Below the pieces are notes generated by a model. The model had not been told where the DNA came from, made no database searches, and saw only the letters and a program-made list of their open reading frames with translations. The position numbers and the translations under genes were made by a program. 64,000 bases of DNA. Origin: Onchocerca lupi (Eukaryota > Nematoda > Chromadorea > Rhabditida > Onchocercidae). Each line of letters opens with the position of its first letter. Within the stretch, counting starts at the first letter, position 1. The stretch spans positions 1 through 64,000 of the forward strand of contig JAOVVO010000404.1 of the NCBI GenBank assembly GCA_028564675.1. The letters are read 5' to 3'. Below are positions 39,001 through 52,200 of this stretch, piece after piece.

Positions 39001-42000
39001 TAGTTGGAAAGGCGAATTATATTTGGAATTACATAATGCAACATATACCACACAAGCAAGGATCAAGAAGATGAATAGGCTGCTAGAAGGCGTTTTAAAG
39101 GATCATGAATTTCTGCAGGTGCCAAGAATCGATCAAAAAGTTTTATAATGAATTATGGACTAATTCGCTGTTGACAGTCATTATTTTAAAACTTAATGTC
39201 ACATTTCATTTGCAGTATAGTATACTCTTCCGAGCACTCTAATCTATATTTTATTCTGCACTGATAAATAGAACATTAAAAGCTAATACTATGAAAGTGA
39301 CAGCATTTGATGCCTTTAAAATTCATCTGTAAAGTATTTTGTTGTTTTTTTTTTTTTTTTTTATTATATGGATTTATATCAATTTATATATCCTGTTTTC
39401 TTTTCTTCAGTCAATGTCACTTCTTGAATTCAACGAGGGTAGACCTCTTACATCACAATGGCAAAGTTTTTTACTCAATCAATTCCATGATGTCCTCCCA
39501 GGCAGTTGTATTAAAGAAGTAGTAACCGATGCAATTGAAATTTATGATAATTTATTGGACGAACTTACTGTTGATGGTGGAAAACAATTGAAATGGAAAG
39601 GTTTGTAGACTTAGAAGTAATGAACTGTAATTTGTAGTTTACTAAATGCTTCAATTTTTGACAAATTGAAAAATTTTCCAGTAAAAATGATAAGAATTGC
39701 AGGTGAGAATCATGAAACAACATCGAATGAATGGGTAATTAACTGTTGCAATTGGCCGAGAATTTTGTTTTACAATAATCGTCTTCTACGTTTGGAGCCG
39801 TTCTCTATTATGCGTTTGAATGAACTTGAATTGTTCAAATTACCTTTGAGCAATAAACCATTAGGTTTGGGAGATGGTGAGGGATTTATATTGGAAAATC
39901 GTTATATAACCGCATCCATTGATAAGGTAATTCCACAATAATCCAATGAAGTTTTTTGATATAAATTCAGTAACAAAATAGAAAACATGAGCAGATTGCC
40001 GTTTTTCACAAAATGGATAGTTGGCCTTGAGGTACAGAAAACAAAAGTTTTTTTTTTTTAGACATTTTATGGTAGTGAAAAAAAAATATATATATATATA
40101 CAAAACAAAAAAAAACAAAAACGAATTTTTTGTATTTTAGGGGTAAAAAAAGAAAAAAAATAGAAAACAAATAAAAGTAAATTTTGAAGGTTATTTTTTT
40201 TCACTACTTTTGGTTGATAAAAAAACAAAAATAGGTTTTTTTTTAATATTACCGCATCCATTGATAAGGTAATTTCACAATAATCCAATGAAAATTTTTG
40301 ATTTGAATTCAGCAACAAAATACGCGCATGTTTTTCTTTTTATTACTCCACACTAATTCAAAACGAATAAAAAAGTAATAACCTTAGCAATTTCTGTTTT
40401 TAAAGGGTCAACCAAAAAAATCAGTCACTTTTAAACATAACTAACTTTACTTTACTTTACTATTTACTAAAAATAATTCAATATAAACCAGAACTTTCTT
40501 TGGAATATATAATACTTTATTTTTTTCTTCTTTTGTTTTGATGTCGCTATGCTTTTATTGCATTCTCACTATTGTTGAAGAGATAGTTCAAAACTACATA
40601 AGCTCATTTCATGAAACGCAGCTCCCAACTTTCTGTTTTAATAGTTTTAGCACTTTCTATTTTTACCAGCCATTACGATCAAAATTATTCGTGGATATTG
40701 TAAGTCTTGGTATCGTTGAGAAGGATCTTCTCTGCTTTCCTGTTTCGTAATCATTAAATTGAGCTTCAGAATTTGACTTATTAAATCCAATTTCCTGATT
40801 TGAAAAAAACTATAAGCATATAAAAAACAATTTATTGATTTAGATGGGTCGTATTACGAAATTATTGGTGCACCGTGTGACTGAAGCAAGCATTGACAAA
40901 AAAAATTTTTTGGCAGTTCCTGAAAACAATTTTGCTAATCAATTTGTTATTTTTGATGACGTGCCACTTTTTTGGGATGCATGGGATGTTATGGATTATC
41001 ATTTGGAAACAAGACAAGTCATTAATTCCGTCAGTTGCTTTTATCTCTTATCACTGATATTTTTCTAACACATTTTCTGGAACAAATTGAAATAAAGTCA
41101 TAATTTTTAATGACTCGATAATTATCCTAAAAATAACATACTTGTATAGATTTTAGAATTCGGAGGCAATTCTAGTCAAGAATACACCATTGGAAGCTTG
41201 TATCTGTGTGAAATTTGCAATAAGTGAAAAGAGCTCTCTAATGCAATATATTACTATCTTTGCGCATCTGCCTTATCTGGTTTTCGATGTCACGGTGCAG
41301 TGGCATGAATTGCATAAATTTCTAAAAGTTAGTTGCAATGATCATTCGAATTACTCACAAGTTGTCATCAGTGTTTTGTTTTTGATATCATCATGTTCCA
41401 AGATATCATATTCCATTTCTCTTTTGAACATATCTTCCATCTGAGACTGCTTTTCTTATTTTAGGTTGAATTCCCAGTAAATGTCCACGACATGAATGCT
41501 TATTATGATATACAATTTGGTCATATAAATCGACCAACACATCGAAATACTTCTTGGGATGCTGCAAAGTATGTTTACTTTATCTGTTTCGGTTACAAAA
41601 TTAATTGGTAATCAAATTTTAAAATTTGATTGAAAGTAATAAATTATAAAGCGAACGAAAAGTGACGATGTTAATAATGATAGGAATATTGAAAGAATTC
41701 CTCTGAAGGAATTCAGAAAAGTTCAACCAATATTGATAGTAGAAAGTTGTATCTCGAGATATAACAGGATTATCAAGTGTTCATCGAAAATTAACTCAAA
41801 AGTTGAGACTTAGGCAGGAAAATCGTGGCCTGATTTTATAATGGAACATAAAAAGGACCTCTTTTAGTGATTGCCATTTTTAAAGACAATAAGAAAGGAG
41901 CTAATAAAGATTTGATAAAAATGTAGATTGTGTGGAACAAAAAAAACTTGAAGTCCATTTGACGTAGTATATATTTATTTCAAAATATTTGAGATACGAA

Positions 42001-42915
42001 GTTGTTGGGCACAAATGGATGGCTCTAACTGAATTCGATCGAGGTACTGCGCTTTTAAATGATTGTAAATATGGTCACTCATGTGCAGGCAATATCATGA
42101 CATTGTCTTTGCTTCGAGCAAGTAAAATTCCAGATGATACTGCTGATATGGGAGAGCACAGAGTACTTTTTTTGTTTTTATTTTCATATTTTATAATTTC
42201 ACTGATTAGTTTTTCCACAGTTTGATTAAATAAAATGACTGATTAGACTTTGTGCAGTAGTAACTTCTGTATTGAATATATTACTTTTTTCTGTGGACAT
42301 TGGCGAAATTGTAGATGAACATCATAATATATAGAAATGTGAATCAGTTAGAAAGAAAATTAGAATCCTTGTAATTTTTCATGAACTTCCTTTTAACGTG
42401 AATACATTTGAAAAGATCACATAAATCTAAATTTTTTCACTTTGGTTTATTCAGTGTCAAGCTTCCCTCCACTTTCTTTCATTTTTGTGGTAATGTATCT
42501 ATTTGTGGACAAAGCATCATCACTCTCACGATATTAGGCATCACTAAATCTATTTATTTGCCTACAATTAAGATATCAGCGGTTTGGAATGTTTGATTTT
42601 CGTTGACCAACAATATCACTTTTTTTTTCGTTAACTAACATTATCTTTTTTTTTCTTAATTTTTATTATTTGTTTAAAGGTTTTTTTTTTTTTATGTCAT
42701 AAATGCCATTGTTTTTAGTTTTCGTATGCACTATACCCTTTCATTGGTTCAATGCAACATCCTTATAACAATCTGAATCTGAGCGTCATGAGAGCAGCTT
42801 ACGAATTTAATTATCCTATTCGTTTTGTTAATGGTTGGCATGCTGAAAGTAAACTTTCATCGTTTCTGAAAATCGACGGAAGTGAAGGTTTAGTCGTTCT
42901 TTTTTGAGATTATTG

Positions 42916-42946
<31 letters not shown>

Positions 42947-43527
42947 GTTAGAAATAGCTTGGATTATTTACATAGATTCATCAAGCATACGATTTTGCAA
43001 ATGTTTTGTTCCACATTTATTATCTACTTTAATAAAATTACGGAGAAAATTTCTCTAATGTTACATTGAAAATTTATGGTCTTGCTGGAAGTTCTACTGG
43101 CTTATTCTCTGATCCGTCATGTTCAAAGGGTAGCTAGTGAATCGCGTCACGTGGTATAGTATAACTTGATTTTGAGAAAGTGATTGACAAGAAGCTAAGC
43201 ATATGAAATATTTGTAATTAGAATTTTTTTATTTTCCATCTACTTACAGGTATCGTTATTGACACTGTGAAGCCAGCTGAAGATGATGTCAATACATTGG
43301 TTATCCGCTTATTTGAATCATTCGGCGGCGGTGTTCGTGTAAAACTTATAATTAATCACAGTCGTATTATTTCAGTTGATTTGGGTGATGGTCTGGAAAG
43401 AACAGTCTGTTCTTTACCCATTGAAACTAATGATTTATCAACAGAAAATCAATGTGAAGGTTTTGTTAGTTTAGATTTTCGCGCTTTCGAAATAAAGACT
43501 TTGTTACTAAGATTGTTTGCGCTATAA
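36019..43527 (+). CDS. MAN2C1: Cytosolic alpha-mannosidase, MAN2C1 type (GH38)
   Basis: Exons: 36019-36232, 36594-36761, 37035-37183, 37310-37450, 37527-37678, 37778-37880, 38015-38196, 38384-38591, 38713-38910, 38975-39118, 39411-39600, 39682-39926, 40844-41029, 41157-41327, 41465-41568, 41994-42162, 42719-42887 and 43250-43527. They total 3171 nt, 1056 aa, close to human MAN2C1. The enzyme trims free mannose-rich oligosaccharides in the cytosol. GH38 signatures are CHIDTAWLW (zinc ligands His267 and Asp269), IGGAWVEMDGNLP, WLPDTFGYSAQLPQI (nucleophile Asp379), FGDGGGGP, LNQFHDVLPGS, VIFDDVPLFWDAWDVMDYH and NDCKYG. No signal peptide, consistent with a cytosolic enzyme rather than the lysosomal or Golgi type. 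The ATG lies 6 bases after a TATTTCAG acceptor, likely trans-spliced. Exon 16 follows an unusual TTTGAG acceptor. Intron 12 contains a copy of its own 5' splice site. AATAAA overlaps the stop codon. Confidence 0.94.
39909..40322 (+). repeat. 72-bp direct duplication of an exon end and its donor
   Basis: Positions 39909-39980 (last 18 bases of mannosidase exon 12 plus the first 54 of the intron) recur at 40251-40322 with about six mismatches. The second copy keeps the exon tail and GTAATT donor. The 270 bp between copies is A/T-tract rich with a short TA microsatellite. Confidence 0.9.
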
Positions 43528-46500
43528 TAAATCACACTAGATTATCTAAATTGAACATGTTATGCTGAAAAATTTGTTGAAGGACATATTTAAAATCCAG
43601 AACCAATGAACAAAGAATTACTGAAGGATTAAGTGATTCAGATATTTTAATAGTGTCTTTATTTCTTTTTAGAAATACTTTCTTTTATATGAAATAAGGT
43701 TTTCTGTAATTTAGCTTGATATTAGCTAAATTATTGCCTTAATTGTAGTATCTGTAATATCATTGGATTCTTTATTGTTGTTACATAGTTAATACAGGTT
43801 GTTTTTACGTAATTTTAATAACAAAACATTATAGGAAGACCATGTATATCTCTATACTAGATTACTTTTTATACAATGGCTTTTTCCTTCTTCGTCCCTT
43901 CCGACTAGAATTTTACCAATTCCTCTGTATTACTACCTCTTTGAATCTTTATTTGTTAAAAGAAAAAATAAAAATCATTTTAATTCATCATATCTATATC
44001 TATTTTATGCATTATTGTGTCATAATTATTTTTCAAAAAAACTGATTGATATAAATTCTATTTATGGTACTGCTAGCGGCATGTATGACATATTTTCTTG
44101 TTTACTATATTTTTTATTTCCGTTTAGAAATCTTTGTTTCTTTTCGAAGAATCATGTAAGTGATATTGTTACTCTCATTCGAGTTTTATCTTTTATTAGG
44201 TTCCAAATGTATTTTCTTTCTAACTGATGAACTAAATTAATGGATTTGACAGTTAATATTGTAATTCATCTGTTGTTGACTATGTTCAGTGATATGCAAT
44301 CGAACTGCTATGTTTTCTTCAAATAGAGCCTTGTTTTACTGGATAGCCAACAATTTTGATAATCCTTTAATCTTTATTATAGTTAAGCATATTCTTTAGG
44401 TCATAAATATTGTTGCTAAGCTTCTATATCTAGAGCGAAGGCTTGGAATTAATTAAGCAATGTTCTTCTTCAGTTCATCTCATTGTTATTTGTAATAATA
44501 AAATAAACACTGATGTGAATATAAGTATAAAAAAAAGAGAAATTAACCATTATAATATTCTTTACTGCATATTATAATGCAGTGAAGTGTTGGATTATAT
44601 TTAACGTTTCACTGAAAATAAATAAATTATTAAATTTTAATTGACAGTGTTGACATTCTTTATTTGTAAACAATCATGTGCCTTGAATGATGTATTCAAG
44701 GGATTATTGTTTTTATTATTGTTATTACTGTTATACAATCACCCACTTGATTTAGGAACGTGAAATGGATATACTATGAATTGCTGGATCCTATTCACAC
44801 TATTTCATTTGTAAAAGTATTTCATTAGCATCTATATCTATTACGTCCGATTACAAAACATTTTGTATAAAATAATATATGAGTAATAATCTTATATCAG
44901 CATATAAAAAAGCAGCTATCTCATTTCCGAATTAAATTCGGAAATTTTATATGGCTTAATTTTCCTGCACAAAATTTCACTTATTAATATTTGGTACAAT
45001 CTCATTTGCTTTCCCTCAGATTTAAAAGTAAGTGGCTTGCAAAAGCTGGAGTTTACTTAGACTTTTTATACAATCTGTTTATGATAAATTTGAGAAAAGC
45101 AAGGAGTGATTTGAAAAATTATAACTTAAAAGGTCGTGCTGATAATATAGTTATGTCAGAAGTACTAACCATATGAGAATTTTGTTTATTTGTAATGCAA
45201 ACAATAAAACTATTTACAACAGAATTTATCCTATCAGTAGTGCTCGCTATATTATTTCATTTATGTAAACATATATTTCACATTCACAGTTAGTTTGGTT
45301 GGTAGATGGTATGTTTTTGGTTGGTAGATGATTGTTTTAATTTTCTTCTTATTATGGTAAAAGCATCATTATTAGATATTATGCATCATGGAAATAATTA
45401 AATTAACACTAAATCATTTTGATCTTTGCTTCTTCCATTTCAATTTTCATTATCAATATGTTTCTTTATTTTCTCATCTATTTAAGCTTACGTTACTGAT
45501 ACTTTCACCAAAAAAGGATGTTTTATGCTAAAAATCCCAGGAAGTATTTCGATTTGATCCTTTTAGAGCTGTTATATATAAGCTATTTGTTAATGATAAA
45601 ATTATGTATTAGAAAATTCGGATTGCTTGACATGATGACATTATAACCATTATCTCCGAATTAGCATTTTCTTAAAAACTTTTTGATTGTCATTTTCTTG
45701 CATAGCATTATGTAATGATGAAAGCTGTCAAACCGATAAAAGTGCAATTTTGAAAACACTTAAGCAATTTAAGCAATTAATTAATTCGTATCATGTAACA
45801 CAGTAATATAGCTACCAAAATAACAATATCTCTAAGAGGGCGATTATTTGCTAAATGATGGTTAATTAATACTGAAAATTCCAGATGATCTGTTACAGGA
45901 TAAGAATATTAACATCAATGAAAACTTATCAAATAAGTCGATTTAACGGACGGTTTAACGGCTAGCATTTCGAGTTTATCCCATTTATCATTTATTCAAC
46001 AAATACATCATTATCTAGTTTCGGAAGGCAATAATAATAATATAATCCGATTAATACCACTGAAAATCAATGAAATTTCAAAACAATAAAAGCAGAAGGA
46101 AGAGTAAAGAAATATTTTGTTGGAAATATCAATGATAATAATAGAACTTTTTTCTGAAAAAAAAAAAAAATTTTTTTTTTCTTGCATCTATTATAATATG
46201 AAATAATTATGGAACTATATTGATTTGATTGTTGGTAGCTTATGAGCAGGTTGAAATATTCAAATTAGAAATTTTATTGAAATACAATGAGCCTTTTGTT
46301 GAATGTAATACATACAGCATACCATTTAAAATTCAAATATATTACTTTAAATAAGATAATCAAATACATTTTAAATTGATTTCTATGGTATAAATCGAAA
46401 TCAATTGTTAATACATATATTAGTTTAGAAATCTGATGAACTTAATTTAAATTAAATTAATTCTAATCATTTTTTCTAGTTATTTCTATGGGTGAGTTAT

Positions 46501-48444
46501 AATAAATCAAGAAATGTTAACTTACCTAAAACAATTGGCAAGCTTATCAATAAATTAGTAGCTTAGTTAAGTAAGTGAAATTGTCCATGGCGATTACTTC
46601 TGGAAATTTAAATCTCCCAATTTTCCAAATATATTTAAGATTTTCAAGTGAAAGAGTTGCAAATATAGATCACTAAGAGTATGTATTATCCATCATCCAT
46701 ATTCTTATAATATGGATTTAATCAATTTTAATTCTTTTCAATTAAAAATTCTATAATTTTTAATTTTTTACTTATTTATGGGGACTTTTTAGCATGCACT
46801 CAAATCTGACGAATGATTTTGTAGCAGTTATTTGATAGCCACTTTTCTAGATTATATTTAATCGTCTAGTTAATAAATCAAATCGTTTGAAACTTTCAAC
46901 TGATTGGCATGACTGTTTAATTTTTGTCCTGCTATTATTGATTTAATAATACTATCATTTTAAAAAATTGAAATTTTTGAATCATTTTTTAGTGTGCAAG
47001 CAGTTAAAATATAAGTGCAAGAAAAAAACTGATGCAAATATGATTAAAAGTAAAAAATTTATGCCATCGTATTTAGTTATTTAGCAATAATAGACCGGCA
47101 TATTTCTGGAATGTTTTAATTCAAACTTTTCTAATTAAATTTGATATAATTTGATACACGAGAATCGTGAATAATTTATTCGCTCTTTTTTTTTTTTTCC
47201 TCCATTACCTCCATAAAATCATTCTTTAATTCAAGCAATAAAAACATAAAACCGGATTAGATATTAATAGACAAATAATAACAATAATAGTGATGATGAT
47301 TATGGTTGTCAGGTAATATGACAGAATGTTAGGTTAAATACATATAACCTATGGAATTGCGATAATTTTGGATGAAATTTCGATAATTGTGCTCGATTTT
47401 AACGATATGAATTGTTGTCTCTAATTTCATCAACTTTATTCATTTTCATTTGCAATTTTCACACTTCTCTTTCGTTTTATATTTATTAAAAGCTAATGAT
47501 ATGAATGATATGAAATGTCAATGGATAATAATGGCTTTTATCATTAGCCATCAACCAGATATCGTGTAAGCACATTTTTAAAATGATTTATTTTATACCA
47601 GATTTGACACGAGACTGTTTACAATATCAACCAGCACAGCGATCTTTGATGGTTGATATTGTAAACATATCGACCATCAAAAATTGCTCTGATGGTTGAT
47701 ATCGTAAATAGTTTCTGCCAAATCCGGTGGCTGGATCATCTAATCATAATTTAATCATAAAATTATAAGATATATTGAAAATACATATAATAATACTTTT
47801 CTAGCATTCTTTTAAGATATCTATATTCTGGAGTATATACATTATTTTAATTTTGAAGCATTTTATTTAGATTCTGCAAGTGATCTTCAATAAATTTTGT
47901 ACTTTATTTATTAGTGATGCTCATTGCACTTGATGAAATACAATTTGAAATTGTCTCCATTTTAAGCACTTTATCAAGCAAAATTTCAAAATCCCAAGTG
48001 AAACATAGCATAATCAATATTTTCGATTAATTGCTTTTTAAAACATATGCTTTATCATATTTACCATACCAGATATGAAGGTAATGCTAATTTTTCTAGT
48101 CTTATGCCAAAAAAAAAAAAAAAAGAGAAAACAAAATGGATCATTTCATATAATTTAGAAGCAAATTTTTTAATTTATTATAGTAGCTGATTGCTTAGCC
48201 AATTAAATGGATTAATGTGTTTTTTGACATTTCTTGGCTATATTTGATATAAATATCACGATAACACTACATGTATTACATGGAATGTTTGCATAACTTA
48301 ATATTCTTACTATCAATATTATCGAAATTTTTATTTAAAACTTCGATTTCATCTAATCTAAAACTTGCATGATTGAAATTAAGATAATTAATACAGATTA
48401 TAGTATGGCAGTATTATTAATTGAATTGTAACTGAAGAAAGTGG
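43528..48444. other. Gene-poor AT-rich region
   Basis: About 4.9 kb without a supported gene. The frame at 44991-45176 reads slightly like coding sequence (RFKSKWLAKAGVYLDFLYNL) after a TTTCCCTCAG, but no partner exon was found. Inverted repeats lie at 47617-47699. The rest is AT-rich with short homopolymers. It may include long 3' or 5' regulatory sequence of the flanking genes. Confidence 0.5.
47617..47708. repeat. Clustered inverted and direct repeats
   Basis: GTTTACAATATCAACCA (47617-47633) has its exact reverse complement at 47650-47666. A third related copy, TGATGGTTGATATCGTAAA, lies at 47690-47708. GATGGTTGATAT-like units thus occur on both strands three times within 92 bp. Confidence 0.8.
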
Positions 48445-49215
48445 ATGGCGAGGAAAGTACGTGTTGTGGATAATGATATTAATATATTTAAAAAATCGAA
48501 TGGAAATATAAATTCAAGTGGCCATAAAAAATGGATTCTATTTGCTTTAATATTATTACTTATTATAATTGCTGCCATTATTGTACCACCTTTACTAACA
48601 ATAATTCAAAGTCATCATTATCATCATTCAAAGAAAATTGCATCTGGTTGAAATTTCCATTTTTTTTTTTTATTCGTGATTTATAGCATAGATCAATCAA
48701 AATATTGCTAATATTTAGTCTGATTGAGAAAAATTATTATAATATTTTTAAAATTTTTACTACTAATATCCTCGGTCTCTAGTGATACAAATTTATGATG
48801 TGATAATGTAAAATCTCATATTTCTTTAATACTTTTTTGTCACTTTCGCTTACCTCTCTTGGATGAAATTTTGTCAAATAATATTTGGCATGTTTTATTA
48901 AGATAATAAACAAAAAGCAAACTTGTAGAAAAAGGATGTATTTGTAAAAAAATTGAAAATGAAAACGTCTCATCCTATCTGTCATTTTTCAGCTTTAAAG
49001 ACGATTACAAATGCAACAGAAATTACACAAACAATGTCTACAGAAACTATCGTTTTAACAATAAGTACAGTTGAAATGAAAAAGCAAAAGGAGAATGAAA
49101 GTCAGGGAATGTCTTATACGGTAAATGATTGCTTTTCAAATATTATTTATAGAAAAATTAGGCAAATGTAAAATAGTTTTGAAATGGATTAAACTGGAAA
49201 AATTTGAAATGAAAT

Positions 49216-49250
<35 letters not shown>

Positions 49251-52200
49251 GATAAAATACTAGAAATTGTTGAGAAATTAATAGAACAGAACGATAATCC
49301 CTGTACAACATATATTATCGAAGAATTCAATGATGAAGTAACTTTTGGTAAACTGCTATCGAAACCAGGAATTATTGGCGAATTAAGGAAAATTTTTCAT
49401 GATATGAAGCCTACTAGCGACATTAATATTACGAAGTAATCATATAATCCATTTTTGTCTACTTTACGATGCAAAAAAATAAATGCTGAAATATAAATGA
49501 AATTTTTATAATTCTTAAAATTTCCATCTTTGATTTAAATTCTTGTTAAAAGATGCAATTTTTTAGCGCAATTGAATCGTTTCATAAAATTCCATGGTCA
49601 TCGCAAATTACAAATATACTGTTTGTCCCAGATGAGGCCATGTACAGGTCGAATCATTATTTATTATTTGTAGAAAAAATGGAAACATTTTTTCCTGATG
49701 CTTTGATCACTTTTTATCACCATTATCATTTATATCTTTTACTTTATTAGATTAGTTTCAGGTAATTTCATTAATCTTCTTCACCTGCACTCTGAAATGT
49801 ATGAGCAGTTTTTGAAATTTCGTCGCTCTTCAAAAACCCAAACAAATAGGATTTCAAACTTGGCACATTCATTTTTCAGAAACCAAGAAATATACGAGAG
49901 TGATATGAAATCGGCGAAAGATTTACTGAAACAGATGGCAGTCGAGAATCCAATCAGTGCACCTCGTATTATTATTGGTAATCCCGTATATTTCCAGGAT
50001 ATTCACAGCAGCGTGAGCGCATATTCCTCAGATATGAATGTTGATGAATTAACAGAAGCTATCTTACTCGGTTAGTAACTCATTATGTTATGTTACATTG
50101 CGAATGTTTATCAGGATTCTTATCAGCATATCAGCATCATTAGATATTTTCATATATGCTTACGGATCAACTGTACATTGATGCATGAGATTTCTGGAAA
50201 TGATTTGCAATTCCATTCTTGAAGCTATTTCTTTTAATTTGATCTCTAACTATAATTATATTGTAAATATTAATATTTTTAACGATTTTTCTTTTCACTC
50301 TCACAAGATCTAAAATTCTGAATACTTCTCAAATCTTAAAATTTCATACAGTTCTAGAAATTTTACGCCTAGAGTATAACAAGGATAAGAATTTGCATAA
50401 TTTTGTTTGCTTTCATTAGCTTTTTCAGCATTACAAGATGAAGAATTTACAATGCCAGAAATATTCACTTCAACAACTTCAAATAATGAAGATGCAACAC
50501 TATCTTCCAGTATAGCAGAAACACAATCTACAACTTCTTCGATTAGGAATGCTACCCAAGAACAAAAAATATCAACATTAGTCGACAAAATTGTTGATTC
50601 AACTCCGGTTTCTTCCGATCTATCCGGAACTATAGAATGTACAACAATCAGAACATTTGTAAGTTATTCAATAGCAGAATCAGTAGCTAACCTCCTATAT
50701 CAAGGATAGTTCAAATGGATAGTCAATTTCTATGTACAATTTTAGAATCAAAAAGTGCAAACAAGTTTGCATCACAATCAACTATTTAGGATAATTTTGT
50801 CAGCTTTAATTATTACATTGTCATATTAATTATCAGCAAAAGTTGATGAATTTACAATCGATCAAGAAATTATCTTTGATTGTCATTCCATCAGCATATT
50901 CAATATCTGCAGACGAAGTTACAACATTATTAACTTTATCTAACAAAAATTCTCAACATATACTTCACCAGTTAATATTACATAATTTAGTGGCGTAAGA
51001 AACGGACTGAGGATTTCACACATTTTATTGAAATACCATATCCTCAATTAATGAGATCACTGATCATATCCTATCATATCCTCAATTAATGAGATCATTA
51101 ATCATATCCTATCATATCCTCAATTAATGAGATCATTAATCAGCAAGTACTGATGAATCTAAAGTTGATATTTACCGGCAGTCAACGAACTAACATCCAT
51201 TATTTTCTCCATTAACTGTCAATCTTAGGTCAAGCACCACTGAATAGTCTCCGACAACTACCGAGTAGCGAGACATAAAGGAATTAAGCATAAAAGTAAG
51301 GAATCAGAAGGGATACCTATAGAATCTGCGACGATCGCTACAAATCCTAAAATAAGATTCTTGTCAAAAACAATATAAACAGATGATCATCACCAAGAAC
51401 AATGCAAACAGATATGTTTTCTCAAGACTTCATACTCATGAAATCAAGTTCTTTTAAGTACAAGCATAAAATCCATCATCAGAAAGATTTCATTATCAAA
51501 GAAAGAAATGAATGAAATATTTGTTAGAAAGACTATTTTGCCAGAGGAAGAGAAACAATTGCCAATATGACATGGAGTCAGTTACTTGCGAGAATCACCG
51601 TCAACAATGTTTTTAGAAGTTGAATTATCGAAATTGATGTCAGAAATGGATAAACAAATTCGAACGACCTTTTACTAAGTGCAATAAATGATGAAATATC
51701 ATTATTGCCTTTTCTGCTGACTACAAAAGGAACTAGAACGTAAGAAATCGATTACGGAATCAACAATCGAACTGGAATATTTATCGACTGATGGTGTTAT
51801 GGATGCATCCCCAGGACTGTATCAATCAAAAGATGACGAAACTGCAGTCAATTTCATCAAATATAAGCAATGAAGCATTTTATTTTGGGAGCATCATTTA
51901 AAGCATCGAAAGAAATTGATATTGATGTTTTTGATTTACATATTTAATGCAGCAGATCAAGATTCTACAGATCTATTTGTTTCTCAGCATCAATTTCAAT
52001 GTTGAAAATTTCGCAAGAACATATCATGAATATTAATACAGTTCACATTCATATCAAGTTTTGTTGAAGAATCAAAATTTCTTTAGCGACAGCAAAAAAA
52101 TTTCCTATTCTTTCATATCTTTTATCCTTTTATTTCTCTTTTCCAGTGATGTCAAGAGAAATAAAAGGATAAAAAGATATGAAGGAATAGAAAATATGAA

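Noticed and set aside
44991..45176. 61-codon frame with an upstream TTTCCCTCAG
   Set aside because: Coding-like in parts, but no partner exon, start or domain was found.
51038..51144. CRISPR-like direct repeats
   Set aside because: The 38-bp units are adjacent with no spacers, and the genome is eukaryotic.
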